Positions 1 to 10,601 of a stretch of 64,000 nucleotides of DNA are shown in pieces (within the stretch, counting starts at the first letter, position 1; the number at the start of each line of letters is the position of its first letter). A program made the translations under genes and the position numbers. Origin of the DNA: Micromussa lordhowensis (taxonomy: Eukaryota > Cnidaria > Anthozoa > Scleractinia > Lobophylliidae); NCBI GenBank assembly GCA_964020085.1, contig OZ026600.1:27283783-27347782 (forward strand), read 5' to 3'. Below the pieces are notes generated by a model, which worked only from the letters and a program-made list of their open reading frames with translations, had not been told where the DNA came from and did no database searches.

Positions 1-530
1 GAACATGTCAACTGCTACACGACTCCAGGGACGATCTGGAACTTTTGAAGTCTTCATGGGCTCTTTGGGGTTCCACGTCTGAAATTCTGCACAGACTGGA
101 CACTGCGAGATGGCTTCCTTAATCTCACTGCTCATTCCAGGCCAGAACACGAATCTTGGGCCTTTCTCAAACATGACTCAATGTCAAGGTGACTTGAGTG
201 ACTTTGTGCAATGATCTCTGGTCTAATTGTCTTGGGAATGATGATACGTTGGCGTTTGAACAAGATGCCAATATGCAGAGAGATTTCTTCCCGTTAGTTC
301 CAGTTTAATTACCTGGCTTTTCTGTTCAGGCCATCCTACCAACACGGTGGTCTTCAGGGTCCGGAGAACTGTATCCATGTGAGGGTTGCTGTCCTGTTTG
401 ATGATCGATAGATCTATGTAACTAAGAACATTACAGGTTGCACCTGTATCCAGCTGGCATTTGAGCTTGGTTTTGAGCTTGTTTTGTTCACAATAGAAGA
501 TGAGCATTGCTAACCAACGATTACCACAGG
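1..530 (-). pseudogene. Retropepsin fused by deletion to integrase fragment
   Basis: Minus-strand translation shows the retropepsin motif LDTGA near 438-461. About 140 bp further on it changes to sequence typical of the integrase HHCC zinc-binding region (paired His, then a CPVC segment near 110) and the start of the catalytic core, running off the window. A normal pol would have reverse transcriptase and RNase H between these parts. Frames shift several times. Confidence 0.65.
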
Positions 531-1507
531 ATTCTACAGACGAAACATCTTCCGCTTTGAGAACTGACTCCTGAATCTGAACTATCCTGACTTTCTTGTA
601 CGAAATAGACTGCACCTTTCTTCTTAGTCTTACACACACTAGCAAAGTGGTCCCATTTTTGACAGTAAGCGCAATGTTTGTTGTATGCAGGGCATTCGTT
701 TCGCTTGTGTCGAGAGCCACAGTTTTTGCACTTTCCTGTGTTTCCAGGATCTGCTTTCGGTTTCTTTTTATTAGGGGGATAATTCTTTCTGTGTTTGGAA
801 TTACCACTTGACTGCTTTTTGAAGTCCTTGCCTTTCACTTCTCCCACAAGATTCACTTCTTCTTTTGGTGGGTTAACGGTATTGGATTTCATGGTCTCTA
901 ATTGCTTGCTGGTTATTTCGTTACAGCGTGCAATGTCACTTGCTTTGTCGAGCGTGAGAAATTTCTCCCGTAAAGGCTTTCCCTTTGTTCCCCTGTCGAT
1001 TATGCCAATGACCAATTTGTCGTGGATTAGCTCACCGGTGAGCGTTCCAAATTTGTGAGACGATACGAGTTTCTGAAGGCAAGTGACATAACTGTCAACT
1101 GACTCTCCTTGATTTTGCTCACGAGAATTGAGAACATATCACTCATAAATGTTGCGTTGCGGCTTGAAGTAGTTTTCTAACGCAGTCATACCTGCTGTGT
1201 TGTCCTCGGCCGAGATATTGAGGTTCAGGAAGGTTTAAAGGCAGTCTTTTCCCATCACGGAGCATAGCGATGCTAATCGTATATTTGACATTTGTTTATC
1301 CAGACCAGAACAGTCTTCATAATCCTCCCACTGTTGATGGAAGAATTCCCAGTTGGCTACCAGGTTTCCTTTACAAACCATAGGAGCAGGGATCGGAAAA
1401 TTTGAAGGAACATGCGAGTAAATGGCGGTAGCAGTGGTTCCTGATGTGGCTGGTCCAGTTGTTGTTGGAGCGGGCGGCGGTGTGCCTTCTCTTTCATGGT
1501 CCGACAT
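521..1507 (-). pseudogene. gag remnant with two zinc knuckles
   Basis: The reading frame starts at 1507 with a Pro/Thr/Ala-rich segment, then stops at 1235 after a frameshift. A second open stretch (1015-521) carries the nucleocapsid part: CX2CX3HX4C followed by CX2CX4HX4C, in a Lys-rich context. The first knuckle has one residue fewer than the canonical CX2CX4HX4C. The protein would bind element RNA and build the retroelement particle. The frame is broken, so it is non-functional as it stands. Confidence 0.75.
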
Positions 1508-1665
1508 GTTGTGTTTCAGTGCTCGATTTGCAAAGCGAAGTTGGCAATTCCTCCACTTAGACTAATGACAACTGTTTCGGAGTGTAACTCCTTGTCGGCG
1601 ATGAAGTTGTACTGTTATCTCTCAAGTGTATTTCTGACAGAAAATGTTCTTTTATTCTGACACCA

Positions 1666-1792
1666 TGATTAACGAGTCAATACTATGCCATGTGCGATTA
1701 CACAACTCAACTGTAATGCTAAATATGGGCATTACAAAATGGTTCAAAACCATGACGTAATCGAGCTAACAATAGCTATCATAACACTTACA
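1666..1792 (-). repeat. Putative 5' LTR of the gypsy-type element
   Basis: On the minus strand this 127-bp segment starts TGTAAGTG and ends AATCA. It is followed at once by a TGG-starting primer-binding site and then by gag 142 bp further on. The partner LTR would be outside the window, so the boundaries are inferred from TG...CA ends and PBS position only. It is short for a gypsy LTR. Confidence 0.5.
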
Positions 1793-2235
1793 GTGCAGGT
1801 ATAGATGGGTACCGAGAAAGGGAGTGCAAGGTGAGATGGGTAGGTCTCCCTTCCCATCATACCCTGCTCCCCCTCCCTTGTCTAAATATATGCCGCATAC
1901 TCTATGAAGATGACTGGGGACGAGTCAGGTTACAGAAGGCATAGGTTCAACTCCTGTTGATGAAACCCTTAAGTAAATAGGCTGACTGACTGGCTAACCA
2001 AAACAGCTTTTGCTTAGTGTTCCTTTGTCATCAGGCTGATCATCTTAATAAAAATATTTGCGTCTCTTTAGGAGAGGGGCCAGTAGTTTGAAGTAGCTGA
2101 TAGTAAATGACTGAGGGGCATATCCAAGGGAGATGGCTTTGAGTTCAAAATAGCGAGTTGGAATAATAACCGAGTTGGAATTAACAGGGTCCAACTGTAA
2201 CTATTAACAAGACTTTGTTCTTTTATTAAAAACAG
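1793..2235. other. Non-coding stretch, probably intron of the next gene
   Basis: I see no coding exon here. It contains a fragment at about 1909-1927 that matches the terminal repeat of the foldback element at 61576-61875 (GACTGGGGACGAGTCAGGT). It ends in a splice acceptor at 2234-2235. If the gene to the right starts outside the window, this stretch and the retroelement to its left lie in one of its introns. Confidence 0.4.
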
Positions 2236-4644
2236 GGAATGGATTTCAGTCTTAGAGCAAGCTCGGGCTCCAGTAAGTACTGAATAGTGTGCCTTGGTTT
2301 AATTTTGTTTGAAACAAACAAATGAAGAAGCCTACTAGATGAAATGTTATAACCTCACAAGACCCCCTAGAAAAAGACCTTTAAAACTTTAGACCCCTCA
2401 AAAATGAAGACCTCCTCAAAAACGAAGTATTCAGACATATTCAGATCTATGTAATCATCACATAGCAAAACAAAGCAAAGCCAAACCCCCTCCCCCCCCC
2501 CCCCCCAGCAGCTAAAAGCAGACGTGTGAAGTGTTGCGATGTAATACTTAAAAAGCTTAATTATTTGTGCTCAGTGCTAATTTCGACAGTTTTGATCAGG
2601 GTCTTAGGTCTTAAGTCTTTGATTTTGTAACACCATTCTGCATGTTTACTTTGTGCATGTAGGTTGTCATGAACCAACTATAATAAATTTTTGTCAGAAA
2701 CATGTGCCATTTTGTAAAGATGCTTGAAACTAAAACAAGTTTATCCATTGATTTGTCTTGTCTATTCCTTTGTTAGCTTACATATGGTGGGCCACAGAAT
2801 CCACCAGTGCCCAAATCGTCATATCCGTCATATGGTGCTGCTGCGTATGGTGCCGCACCTAATCCTGCTCCTTATGGTGCTGCACCAACTGTTCCTGGAG
2901 GAGGTGCACTTCCGCCACCCATTGGTTTTAATCCAGCTGTTGTTCATGGGGCTTCATCCTGTAAGCTATTGTTATGTAGAGGATTGATATTACACGGTGG
3001 CACAGTGATATGAACTTTATTTTCAAGTGATAAAAACTAATATATTTTACGAATGAGCAGAGCGAGGTAGTAAATATTGTTTTAACGTGAGAAAATTAAA
3101 TTCATAGCTTCAACCACCATGTAATTTCTTTATATATTTAAATACTAGGCAAACTGTGAAATTACATGTAGCAACTGTGAAAAAGCAGGAAATGATGTCA
3201 TCCATATCTTCACTAGCGAAGCAGGATATGGAAAAGATGCCACTTGGGTCCCGGATGTTGTTTGCTATGAATTTTGAGAGTGGTGTAGGTAAAGTCTGCA
3301 TACGAGCCAAATGGCTCATCAGGCCAGAGCTTATTCCGGTTTCAGTAGCATGAGGCGACTAGGAGTATTTCTACTCCCCCCTGGATGGGATGCTAGTCCA
3401 TCGCAGGGTGAGAGTGGTGTAGTTTCCAGTAAAACAGTCTTAGTGAAGCCTTGGAGCCAAGGCTGGCTCATAGCTGCCGGAGCTTATCCCGGTTTCTGTA
3501 GCATTAAGCGGCTAGAAGTATTTCTACTTCCCCTGGACAGGATGCTAGTCCATCGCAGGTCACTTCCCCGCAATTTTGTTAGGTTTCCCCAACAAATAGC
3601 AGGTACCCATTTATACACCTGGGTGGAGAGAGGCACTGTGAGAGTAAAGTGTCTTGCCCAAGAACACAACACACTGTCCCCGGCCAGGGCTCGAACCCGG
3701 ACCGCTCACTCCGGAGTCGAGCGCACTAACCATGAGGCCACCGCGCCTCCCAAAATACCTATATAATAAATTATTATAAATAATGTTATTAAACTACCCA
3801 TTTGGGAGTAACTGCCTGGGATCATTGCCTAGTCAGCTGTTCTTGTAGTTGGAGCTTTGAAAACAAATTGCAAAGCTACAAGTAAACACAGTGCGGTGAT
3901 CATGAATGCTTGCTAATCACACATGATATGAAAATTGCTCAATATTCCGGTCTTCACTTGGTTTATATGTTCTAAGCAGAATTAGTATGGAGTATACTAT
4001 CATTGTAAAATTAAGAAAAAGCCATATTATTTTGTTTATTTTGTGATAAGCATGTCATTAAATCACTGAAAACTTTAAATTTTGTTCCTTAATGATATTT
4101 TTTAGCAAATTTCTGACTCTTCTGTTGTCCATCTTCATCAGTAGCTGGCCCTCCTCCGCCATACTCCCAGGGGCCTCCCCAGCCACAAGGAGCCTATGGG
4201 CAGCCACCTCCATATCCATCAGGTCCACCGCCCCCAGGGTATTCAACTTACCCGCAACCAAATGTTCCACAGCAGCCAAGCTACCAACCACAACCTTACC
4301 CTCAACAACCACCAGGAGGGTACCCACAGCAGGCTCCTGGACAATACTATCCCACCCCTCCCACTGGTCAATATCCACAGCAACAGTACTATGGCAACCC
4401 AGCTCATCACACGACGTATGTACAAGGTGGTAAGCCACAGACAGTGTATATGCAACAGCCACCACAGCAACATAGTGGCCGCAACAAAATGATGATGGGA
4501 GCTGCCGCAGGAGTTGTTGGTGGAGCGGCAGTGGGATATATGTTGGGACACACTGTAGGAGGATTTGGACATCATGGTTTTGGAGGCTGGGGTTCAGATC
4601 ATTCATGGTCTTCTGGAGGAAGTTTTGACTGTGATTTTGACTAA
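2236..4644 (+). CDS. Pro/Gly/Tyr-rich protein with glycine-zipper C-terminus (5' part outside window)
   Basis: Three exons join in frame: 2236-2272, 2777-2960 and 4142-4644 (stop TAA 4642-4644). The first visible exon encodes EWISVLEQARAP, which resembles the C-terminal helix of a PH domain, so upstream exons probably encode the rest. The middle is a low-complexity PPY/PGY/QQP-rich tract, a type often bound by WW domains. Near the end comes a glycine zipper (small residues every fourth position: GAAAGVVGGAAVGYMLG), able to insert in or associate with membranes, then a Gly/His/Ser tail ending in acidic residues. The last acceptor is a CAGTAG tandem that allows two isoforms differing by one codon. 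I do not recognise a named orthologue. The PH assignment is an inference; the tract and the zipper are seen directly. Confidence 0.7.
2975..3286. repeat. Interspersed repeat fragment, family shared with 8120-8340
   Basis: This piece of intron has a block (atgtagcaactgtgaaaaag onward, about 3165-3286) that can be read alongside 8180-8340 in the same order: a Lys-rich run, then ATGACGTCATC or its variant, then AAGATGYCACTTGGGTC. It is therefore dispersed repeat DNA, not an exon. Confidence 0.6.
3287..3751 (-). mobile_element. tRNA-derived SINE (family A), full copy plus tail fragment
   Basis: The minus strand starts GGAGGCGCGGTGGCCTCATG with a pol III A-box-like segment (TGGTTAGTGCG) and a B box (GGTTCGAGCCC). 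It then has a conserved body ending in a tail (gcttggctcgtatacagac-like). A second partial tail (3287-3405) is joined to it. Related copies are at 16659-16937, 21401-21598 and 58749-59048. Confidence 0.8.
3752..4141. other. Intron remainder, no feature seen
   Basis: This AT-rich intron sequence ends in the CAGTAG tandem acceptor at 4139-4144. I see no other structure in it. Confidence 0.5.
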
Positions 4645-5030
4645 GAATAATTTAACTTATGAATTTTTTACATTAGTCCAGCTGTCAAGTTTACAAAGGA
4701 TTAAAGTCTTAAGGATTTCTGGTGTCATGAATATAATAATTTATATTTATCAGTATTTAAAAGAATATTTTTCATTTTTGAAGTTCAGTACCCGTTATCA
4801 CAAAATTAATATTTCCCACATCTAACTTGGGATGTAACCCGTTTGCAACATTCTGCCTTTTAAATTTCATCCCTTTCAATGCCTTTTTTTAAATGCTCTT
4901 TTTTGACAAAATAGAAACCAGAACTGTTTTAGACTAGAAGTGAATTGTACTGTCACTGTTATTTTTAACCTTCTATTTTCATTTATGCCATATCCTAGTA
5001 ATTTTTGATGAGTAATTTCTTCGAGATCGA

Positions 5031-5085
5031 TTTTGCAATAAAAACTAATTGTAATGATTTTTTGTGGTTAGTTTTTATTGCAAAA
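5031..5085. terminator. Perfect hairpin carrying AATAAA on both strands
   Basis: The 18-bp arm TTTTGCAATAAAAACTAA (5031-5048) is followed 19 bp later by its exact reverse complement (5068-5085). Each arm gives AATAAA on one strand, so the hairpin supplies poly(A) signals in both directions. It lies about 390 bp after the stop codon of the gene at 2236-4644. A role in 3'-end formation is inferred. Confidence 0.5.
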
Positions 5086-5621
5086 TCCTAGTAATGGCCT
5101 GGGTTACAGTGGTATCTGAACTTGACTATCATAGGAAAATGTCCTAACAAAAAAAAGTGATTTACTGGAGGAGAATTCTAGAAAGTATAGAGATTGTAAC
5201 AGGAAGAATTGACACTGACTTTGGAGGTTAAAATTTTAAATTTTATTGATAAATATCAGAGAAATGTTAGCGTGGCAAACAACTAAAGGATCACAGTTGG
5301 GGTGTTTTGAGTTAAGTTGGCTGTGTACAAAAGTACCTTTAAATAAAAGGAAACCTGATAATATTAGTTTGCTGGGATAGAAAAAAATGTGAAAGAGAAA
5401 ATAATCAACCATCGAGGAACAATGGTTAAGGATGTAGACGATTGACACGGATTGCAAGTGACAAACTGTGACGTAGCACCTTTATTATGCATTTTTAGAG
5501 AGTTGAAAAACATGGCTTTTGGTTGTAGAAGTAGATGTATGTTTTGATTGTTATTTGTGGGCTGTTCTAATAATTATGCCCACAGTAAACAGCAGAAGAC
5601 AATTCATTAATAGCTGTAAAA
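5086..5621. other. Intergenic, no gene seen
   Basis: AT-rich sequence with only short random reading frames. I see no splice-linked coding signal. Confidence 0.5.
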
Positions 5622-5773
5622 TAGAGCCGTTTTCAATATTGAGTGTCGAAAGTAATTAATAGGCAATTACTTTGGTTTTGGTTTTACTATGGTTTGAGAT
5701 TGGCTGAGTAGTCTAATTGTTAAGTAATTGGTTTGGTTTTGGTTTTACGGCACTCAGTTGAAAACCCCTCTAA
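5622..5773. mobile_element. Small foldback MITE
   Basis: The ends are inverted copies: TAGAGCCGTTTTCAA...GAGTG on the left and CACTCAGTTGAAAACCCCTCTA on the right, about 150 bp apart. The interior repeats GGTTTTGGTTTTAC. No transposase is encoded. Confidence 0.65.
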
Positions 5774-5879
5774 TATTAATTTAGTAGGAATCAACTTGTT
5801 AACTTTTGATTACTGGTATTACACCAACCTTGTGCTAATTATCAACTATACTCAGCAGAGTACAAAAATAGTAATGTAG

Positions 5880-6558
5880 ACTGAGAGCAGTCTCGTTTTT
5901 CCTCAAAAATTCGTAGGGAAAAACGCAAATCAAGAAAGCATGTGAGCGTGCCTGTGAGCATGATGTTGATGTATGAGTGATGAGTGGCGATGCCGGAAGA
6001 CAATCAAAAAGAGACTGCAATGGTTTCATACAACATTTTGGATGCCCAGCACTCTGGTGACAGAGTAATTCTATTGGTCGGTCTACAGAGTTAATGCGCA
6101 CATCTGTCAGTAACACCTTCATAAGCGACATGCAGTGCATGCCAAACTCTATTGTAGTGTTTGTCTCCCCTGGTGCAACTCCTACAGTTCGTGACATTTG
6201 CCACTCTATTTTGAATTTCAATCTTGTGATCTTTTTCTTAGTTTTATGCTACACACATAGTCGTCTTAGGAGGACTTTTAAGTAGAATAGAGCCATTTGA
6301 CTGAGCAGTATGAAAACATTTTAAAGGTCATAGATCTGGTTCCAAAAAAGGGCAGAGGTGTCATTGATGTAACCTGTCAAAATAGCATCCAAAATCATTG
6401 CAGTCTCCCTTTTCGCTCGTCTTCCGAACCCATGCCTCTAGCAGCATGCAGCATCACTGCTCATTGCTCATACATCAAGCTCAAAGTCATGCTTGCATGT
6501 TTGCTTGTTTTGTGTTCATCCCCACAGTTTTCAAGGAAAAGAGAGACTGTTCGCAGTG
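5880..6558. mobile_element. Large imperfect foldback repeat
   Basis: Arms of about 170 bp (5880-6050 and 6380-6558) are diverged reverse complements. For example, left AGCAGTCTCGTTTTTCCT matches right AAGGAAAAGAGAGACTGTT, and the AGACTGCAATG...GGATG block matches CATCC...CATTGCAGTCTC. The centre is non-coding. It is probably an old MITE. Confidence 0.55.
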
Positions 6559-7160
6559 TAATAGTGGTGTAGAGTGAATTTTGTATACCCTTTAAGTGAG
6601 GTATGGACGCATTCCAGGCCTATGATGCTTTCTGACAGTATTATAATGGTCTAGTATTATTATGCAATATTGCTGTACAGATTTAGCTATTATTTTGTAC
6701 TTTTACTTGCCTATTATATGCTCTGCAAAAGACACTGCAGTTGGCATGGTAAACTACTATCAGAAATGGTTACTCCCAAACACTTGAAGGGTATTTCATT
6801 TTATCCTAAGGGTATTAGCTAATGACAGTGTGTAAATAAAATTTGGCATGTTATTGTTCATGTTAAGAGTGTTGGAAAACTGAGACAGCTGCAATTCAGT
6901 AGCTAGAAGAAAACTGCAAAATTCAGTTGTTGCACTGAGAAACTCTAAAAGACTTGAAAGCTACCATAAGGCAGGTTTATTATTTAACGAGAGCTTAAAC
7001 AAACCACAATTGCAATGAGGACGTCACTAAACAAAAGGTTTAAAAAGTAGAACAAGAAAGTAGAAAAAATATATTCATTTTTACTAGTCGTTGTCCTTGG
7101 GGTCCTGTTGCCATTGCTTAAGCTATCAACATGTACACTTTAGCTCAGAAGTAAACAATC
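6559..7160 (-). other. THUMPD3 3' region with poly(A) signal at 6976-6981
   Basis: On the minus strand an AATAAA lies at 6981-6976, about 180 nt past the THUMPD3 stop codon, so the 3' UTR probably ends shortly below 6976. The rest (6559-6970) is intergenic, between convergent genes, with no coding signal. Confidence 0.5.
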
Positions 7161-8380
7161 TCACTTTTTAGTCCTAGAAAGGACATAAATCCCTGCTTTA
7201 AGCCCTCCCATGTTGATCCACAAAGTCGCATCCTTTTTCCATTGTGCTGATCTGTTAAGCACCTGTCCCATCACTCTCTTGTCTTGAGTAAGTAACACAG
7301 CTCTGCCGCTTTCAGTGACACACACCCGTGCCATTTCCTCAAGTGCTTTGGGGTACAGCTTCCAGTTTTCATGTTTAGATCCACTCTTCTTACCGAATGG
7401 CAAGTCAGAAATAAAGACATCAACGCTGTTTGATTTGAGAGGAAGACTGCAAACATCCCACTGATAAATGTCAAGGGGAAGGGTTTTCCTGTTGAGAAGT
7501 TAATTAAAAGTTATAATGGCAGTTTGGTAGCTTTTAATCCTTAATCTTTTGACCCAAAAATCCCCCTCCCCCCCCCCCCCCCGCCCCAAACAATCAGAAT
7601 AATTAGAGGATTGGGACAATGCAAGGTTTGAGTAAAGACAGCTGTTTTGCATAAGAACACCACACAAGGACAGCTGACAGAACTTGAGTTAACACTGTGT
7701 TGGTTTCAGTCTGCTAAATGTAAATGCTGCATCTTGTCAGTAACTTGATAAGTTCTTTTCTGAGATGGTCAGAGACTAATTTATTTGTTTCATTGTATTT
7801 GTGCCAAAAATTTCAGGGCAATAGGTGTTACAAGCCACTGGCCACTACTAAGAATTTTGCTACAGCTGCAACATTATTAAATGTTTTGTATCTTACACTG
7901 AAGTCTATAATCCTTACTTTCCATCCAGCTGTTGTTTAACCACATTCTGCACATTTGCTAATGTCCTAGGAGGAGCTAAATCATGATGGTCTCCACACAA
8001 GTGCAAAGATGCAGGCCAATTCAATGTACCCTCAATGGGAATGGAACCTCCGCCACACATAGGGTCACACACAATTTCACCTGGTAAAACAATCAAAAAA
8101 GGTTTGTTCAATTTAAATGTATATAGAGGATATTACATGGTGCCACAAAGTAATTTTTATTATATAGACAAACTGACTGTTTGCAGAAGCAACCTTGAAA
8201 AAGCGGGAAATGACGTCATCAACATCCTCACTGGTGAGGATGAGGGAAAGATGTCACTTGGGTCTCAGGTGAATTTTAAGAGTGGTGCATTTTCCAGCAA
8301 AACACTTGTGTCTGTATAATAAGATATCTTATTATATGGCTAGCTCTGCAAGCGGGCAAGATGAATCAAATCCTACGCTG

Positions 8381-8411
<31 letters not shown>

Positions 8412-10325
8412 CATCTTGCCCGCTCGGGACTACCCGCCTTGTCCCGCAAGAAAAATTTCCCCAAAAGCCATATAATAAATCCTTTATTGACCAAGCTTGT
8501 TCGGTCAAGATGGCTTGATATTGACCAAGCTTGTTCGGTCAAGATGGCTTGATATTGGCCTTGTTCTTTTTTTGCGTGTTTATGGACCTCGACTCCATCT
8601 CGGTCCATAAACACACAGAAAAAGAACTTGGCCAATATCTAGCCATCTTGACCTCACACTTGGTCAATAACCCATACATATTTCAAGTTTAACAAAGTGT
8701 ATGCATACCAGAAGCATTTTATTAACCTCCTAAACTGTTCCCCATTTGAAATCCTTGCTGCCCCAACCCTGTCCTTGCAGTCGACCCTACATTGTCCTCC
8801 CTATCATAAAAATTAATGCATACTCATCAAGCTGCTATCAAGAATGCAAGAGGGCAAGTCTAAAACTGGTGTGATGGGTGAAAGGTAGGGGTGAACCTGG
8901 CTTACATAAGCCTTAGGGTTGTCAAAAAGTTTTGAAGTACATGCCAGCAGCATGATTGACGCTGTAGGTGGCTGATTAGAAGATGCCCAAGTAGGTGATT
9001 TCTAAAGAATCAGATGAGCAGCCCAGCAGAAGTAGCTGGCTATTACCATCAAATACAGTCATGTACAAATGTACATGTAGATAGTGATTCAGACAGCTGG
9101 CTACCTTTGGCAACACTGTAGACTGTTTATGGCTTGAAACCCCAAGAACGGTAATAAAAACACCCCTAACCCCCCTTCCTGACTCCCCCCTCCCCCACCT
9201 GTCACTGTTTTAACCTGGCTGACACAAGACAGATGCCATACACATACACTGTAGGGTGCATTCCTTTGGGGTGATCTGTATCAGGATCAGTGATCCAAGA
9301 TCACACAGATCATAGTTCATCAAAGGAACCAATGAATCCATGACCAGAGTGGATTCATCGGTTTCTTTGATGCACCATGATCCAAGTGATCTTGGATCAA
9401 CGATCCTAATCCAGATCACTCCAATTATGGAATGCACCCATAGTCTACCTGGCTGAATATTTGCCAATGAGAGCATGCAATAGGCTATTGATGACTTCAG
9501 CGTTGTTGGACCAAAGTGAGCTATGTTCCTTTTTCCTCTAGTTTCCTTTGTCAGTGCAATACCAATAACAACACTATTATCAACAATGTTGAGAAGAACT
9601 TCAATATCTGGATTGCTGAGATCCACCCGCCAGCCAAACCAGTCATTTATACCACCTCCAAACTTGGCTGCAGCTTCAGGGGATGAGAAGCTATGGCTCT
9701 TGCCAGTGCGTGTGCATGTAACACGGAACTTTGGTAACAAGGCTGGACTTTCACTCTCTGACAAAGGTACAGAAAGTGCTTCTTCAATTAGTACTGATGT
9801 AGTGTCATCCTCCTTGCTCTCGTTATCAAAATCTCCATTCCCGTATTTCATTCTTTTAGCTGGGGCTTCTTTGTCACCGTCAGCATAAGACTCACAATCG
9901 TTACCTTCGCCGATAGCTTGAGTTTTGTTGCTCGCTACATTAATATTCAGTGCATTGCTTTCAACTGGATTCTCACTTTTTAAAAGTATCCCTGAATACC
10001 CCGTAAACTGCTTCCACAGAGTAAGAGCCAAGTTCCAGTCAAGATCTTGAGGTAGTTTGTAAAACGTTTCCAGAATATTCGGGTCGTAACAATCGACTTC
10101 TTCGGTGTTGTCTTCTTGGAATTCGCTTACCACGACAAACAAGTTCTCAATAGATCTCAGCGACTTCACCTCTGAAAATGAATTTGCTGGAATATCAAAA
10201 TAAATTCGACCTCTTCCTTCCCTTATTGACTTACAACCAAGCCTCTCTTTGCACTCGTTGGCGGCAACCGATTCTAAACCCGTAGAAACTGTAGCACACA
10301 CAACCACGCTAAGACTGTCCGCCAT
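7161..10325 (-). CDS. THUMPD3: THUMP domain-containing protein 3, tRNA (guanine-N2) methyltransferase
   Basis: Exons (minus): 10325-9449, 8080-7918, 7488-7161; 1368 nt, 455 aa plus stop, all phases consistent. Exon 1 carries the N-terminal region and the THUMP RNA-binding part, ending in a conserved block that includes RNIAHFGPTTLKSSIAY. Exon 2 has the SAM-binding motif DPMCGGGSIPIEG. Exon 3 has the catalytic motif DLPFGKK, the (D/N)xPF/YG signature of guanine-N2 methyltransferases, and a C-terminal GRAVLLTQD strand. Known orthologues work with TRMT112 to make m2G at position 6 of tRNAs. I chose the start at 10325 because its context (AAAGATGGCGG) is strong and the next residues match the family; an in-frame ATG 28 codons upstream at 10409 is possible. 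Human THUMPD3 is a little longer (507 aa). Intron 1 is repeat-rich. Confidence 0.94.
8120..8340. repeat. Interspersed repeat in THUMPD3 intron 1
   Basis: Same family as 2975-3286. It ends in a short palindrome (ATAATAAGATATCTTATTAT, about 8318-8337). Non-coding. Confidence 0.55.
8391..8655. repeat. Cluster of hairpins and a 34-bp tandem duplication
   Basis: An 18-bp perfect inverted pair (CCCGAGCGGGCAAGATGG with a 2-nt spacer) lies at 8391-8428. A 34-bp unit, ATTGACCAAGCTTG onward, is repeated head-to-tail at 8486-8553. A longer stem (about 8535-8655) folds around GTGTTTATGGACC/GGTCCATAAACAC. All lie in THUMPD3 intron 1. Confidence 0.7.
8660..9253. other. THUMPD3 intron 1, no further feature
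   Basis: Intronic sequence with a C-rich stretch at about 9168-9200. I see no coding signal. Confidence 0.45.
9254..9439. mobile_element. Foldback MITE with hAT-like ends
   Basis: The 186-bp element starts GGGTGCATTCC and ends GGAATGCACCC. Interior GATC-rich blocks (GATCCAAGATCAC / GTGATCTTGGATC) are also inverted. It sits 10 bp from the THUMPD3 exon 1 donor. No clean target duplication was seen. The hAT assignment is by end sequence only. Confidence 0.6.
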
Positions 10326-10601
10326 CTTTGGACGACGCTCAAAATGTCGAGTACATACTTCGTGTAACAAACCTCTCGTATACTTTCCAAGTCTGCGTGT
10401 CACAAACATGAAAAAGACTCAGCAATCGTTACCTATACCAGAAGAAAATTCGTTTCAGATGTTTTCATCTGAAAAATAAAAAAATAATTCCGAGTCGATA
10501 TAAGCGCACCCTAAACGCCGCTACCTTTGAATCAGTTTGTTCATCCCCATCCCTAGCCCCTTTCGCACTTTAATACATACCATGCTTTCCCAGCCATACT
10601 T
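10326..10601 (-). promoter_or_regulatory. THUMPD3 upstream region
   Basis: This is the only space for the THUMPD3 promoter before the large inverted repeat begins at about 10602. No TATA box stands out. A YY1-like AAGATGGCGG covers the start codon. The function is inferred from position. Confidence 0.35.

Larger units (their letters stand above)
1..1792 (-). mobile_element. Degenerate Ty3/gypsy-type LTR retrotransposon, cut by the window edge
   Basis: Read on the minus strand, the order is a short LTR (1792-1666), a primer-binding site (1665-1649, beginning TGGTGTCAGAAT, like tRNA-Leu-primed elements), gag (from 1507), two zinc knuckles, a retropepsin with a DTGA active site (about 438-461), then directly an integrase zinc-binding and early core region (about 290-1). 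Reverse transcriptase and RNase H are missing between protease and integrase, so this is an internally deleted copy. Several frameshifts break the frames. The rest of the element lies left of the window. The domain order is read directly; assignment to Ty3/gypsy rests on the gag/zinc-knuckle/protease style and the PBS. Confidence 0.8.

Noticed and set aside
2239..2272. ATG at 2239 as the start of the Pro/Gly/Tyr-rich gene
   Set aside because: That frame ends in phase 1, whereas the exon at 2777 needs phase 0. The shifted frame starting at an acceptor (2236) fits.
4058..4606. 182-codon open frame on the minus strand
   Set aside because: Shadow of the repetitive CCA/CAA-rich exon on the plus strand.
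10326..10409. THUMPD3 start 28 codons upstream at 10409
   Set aside because: In frame, but the downstream ATG has a much better context and is where family similarity begins. Kept only as an alternative.
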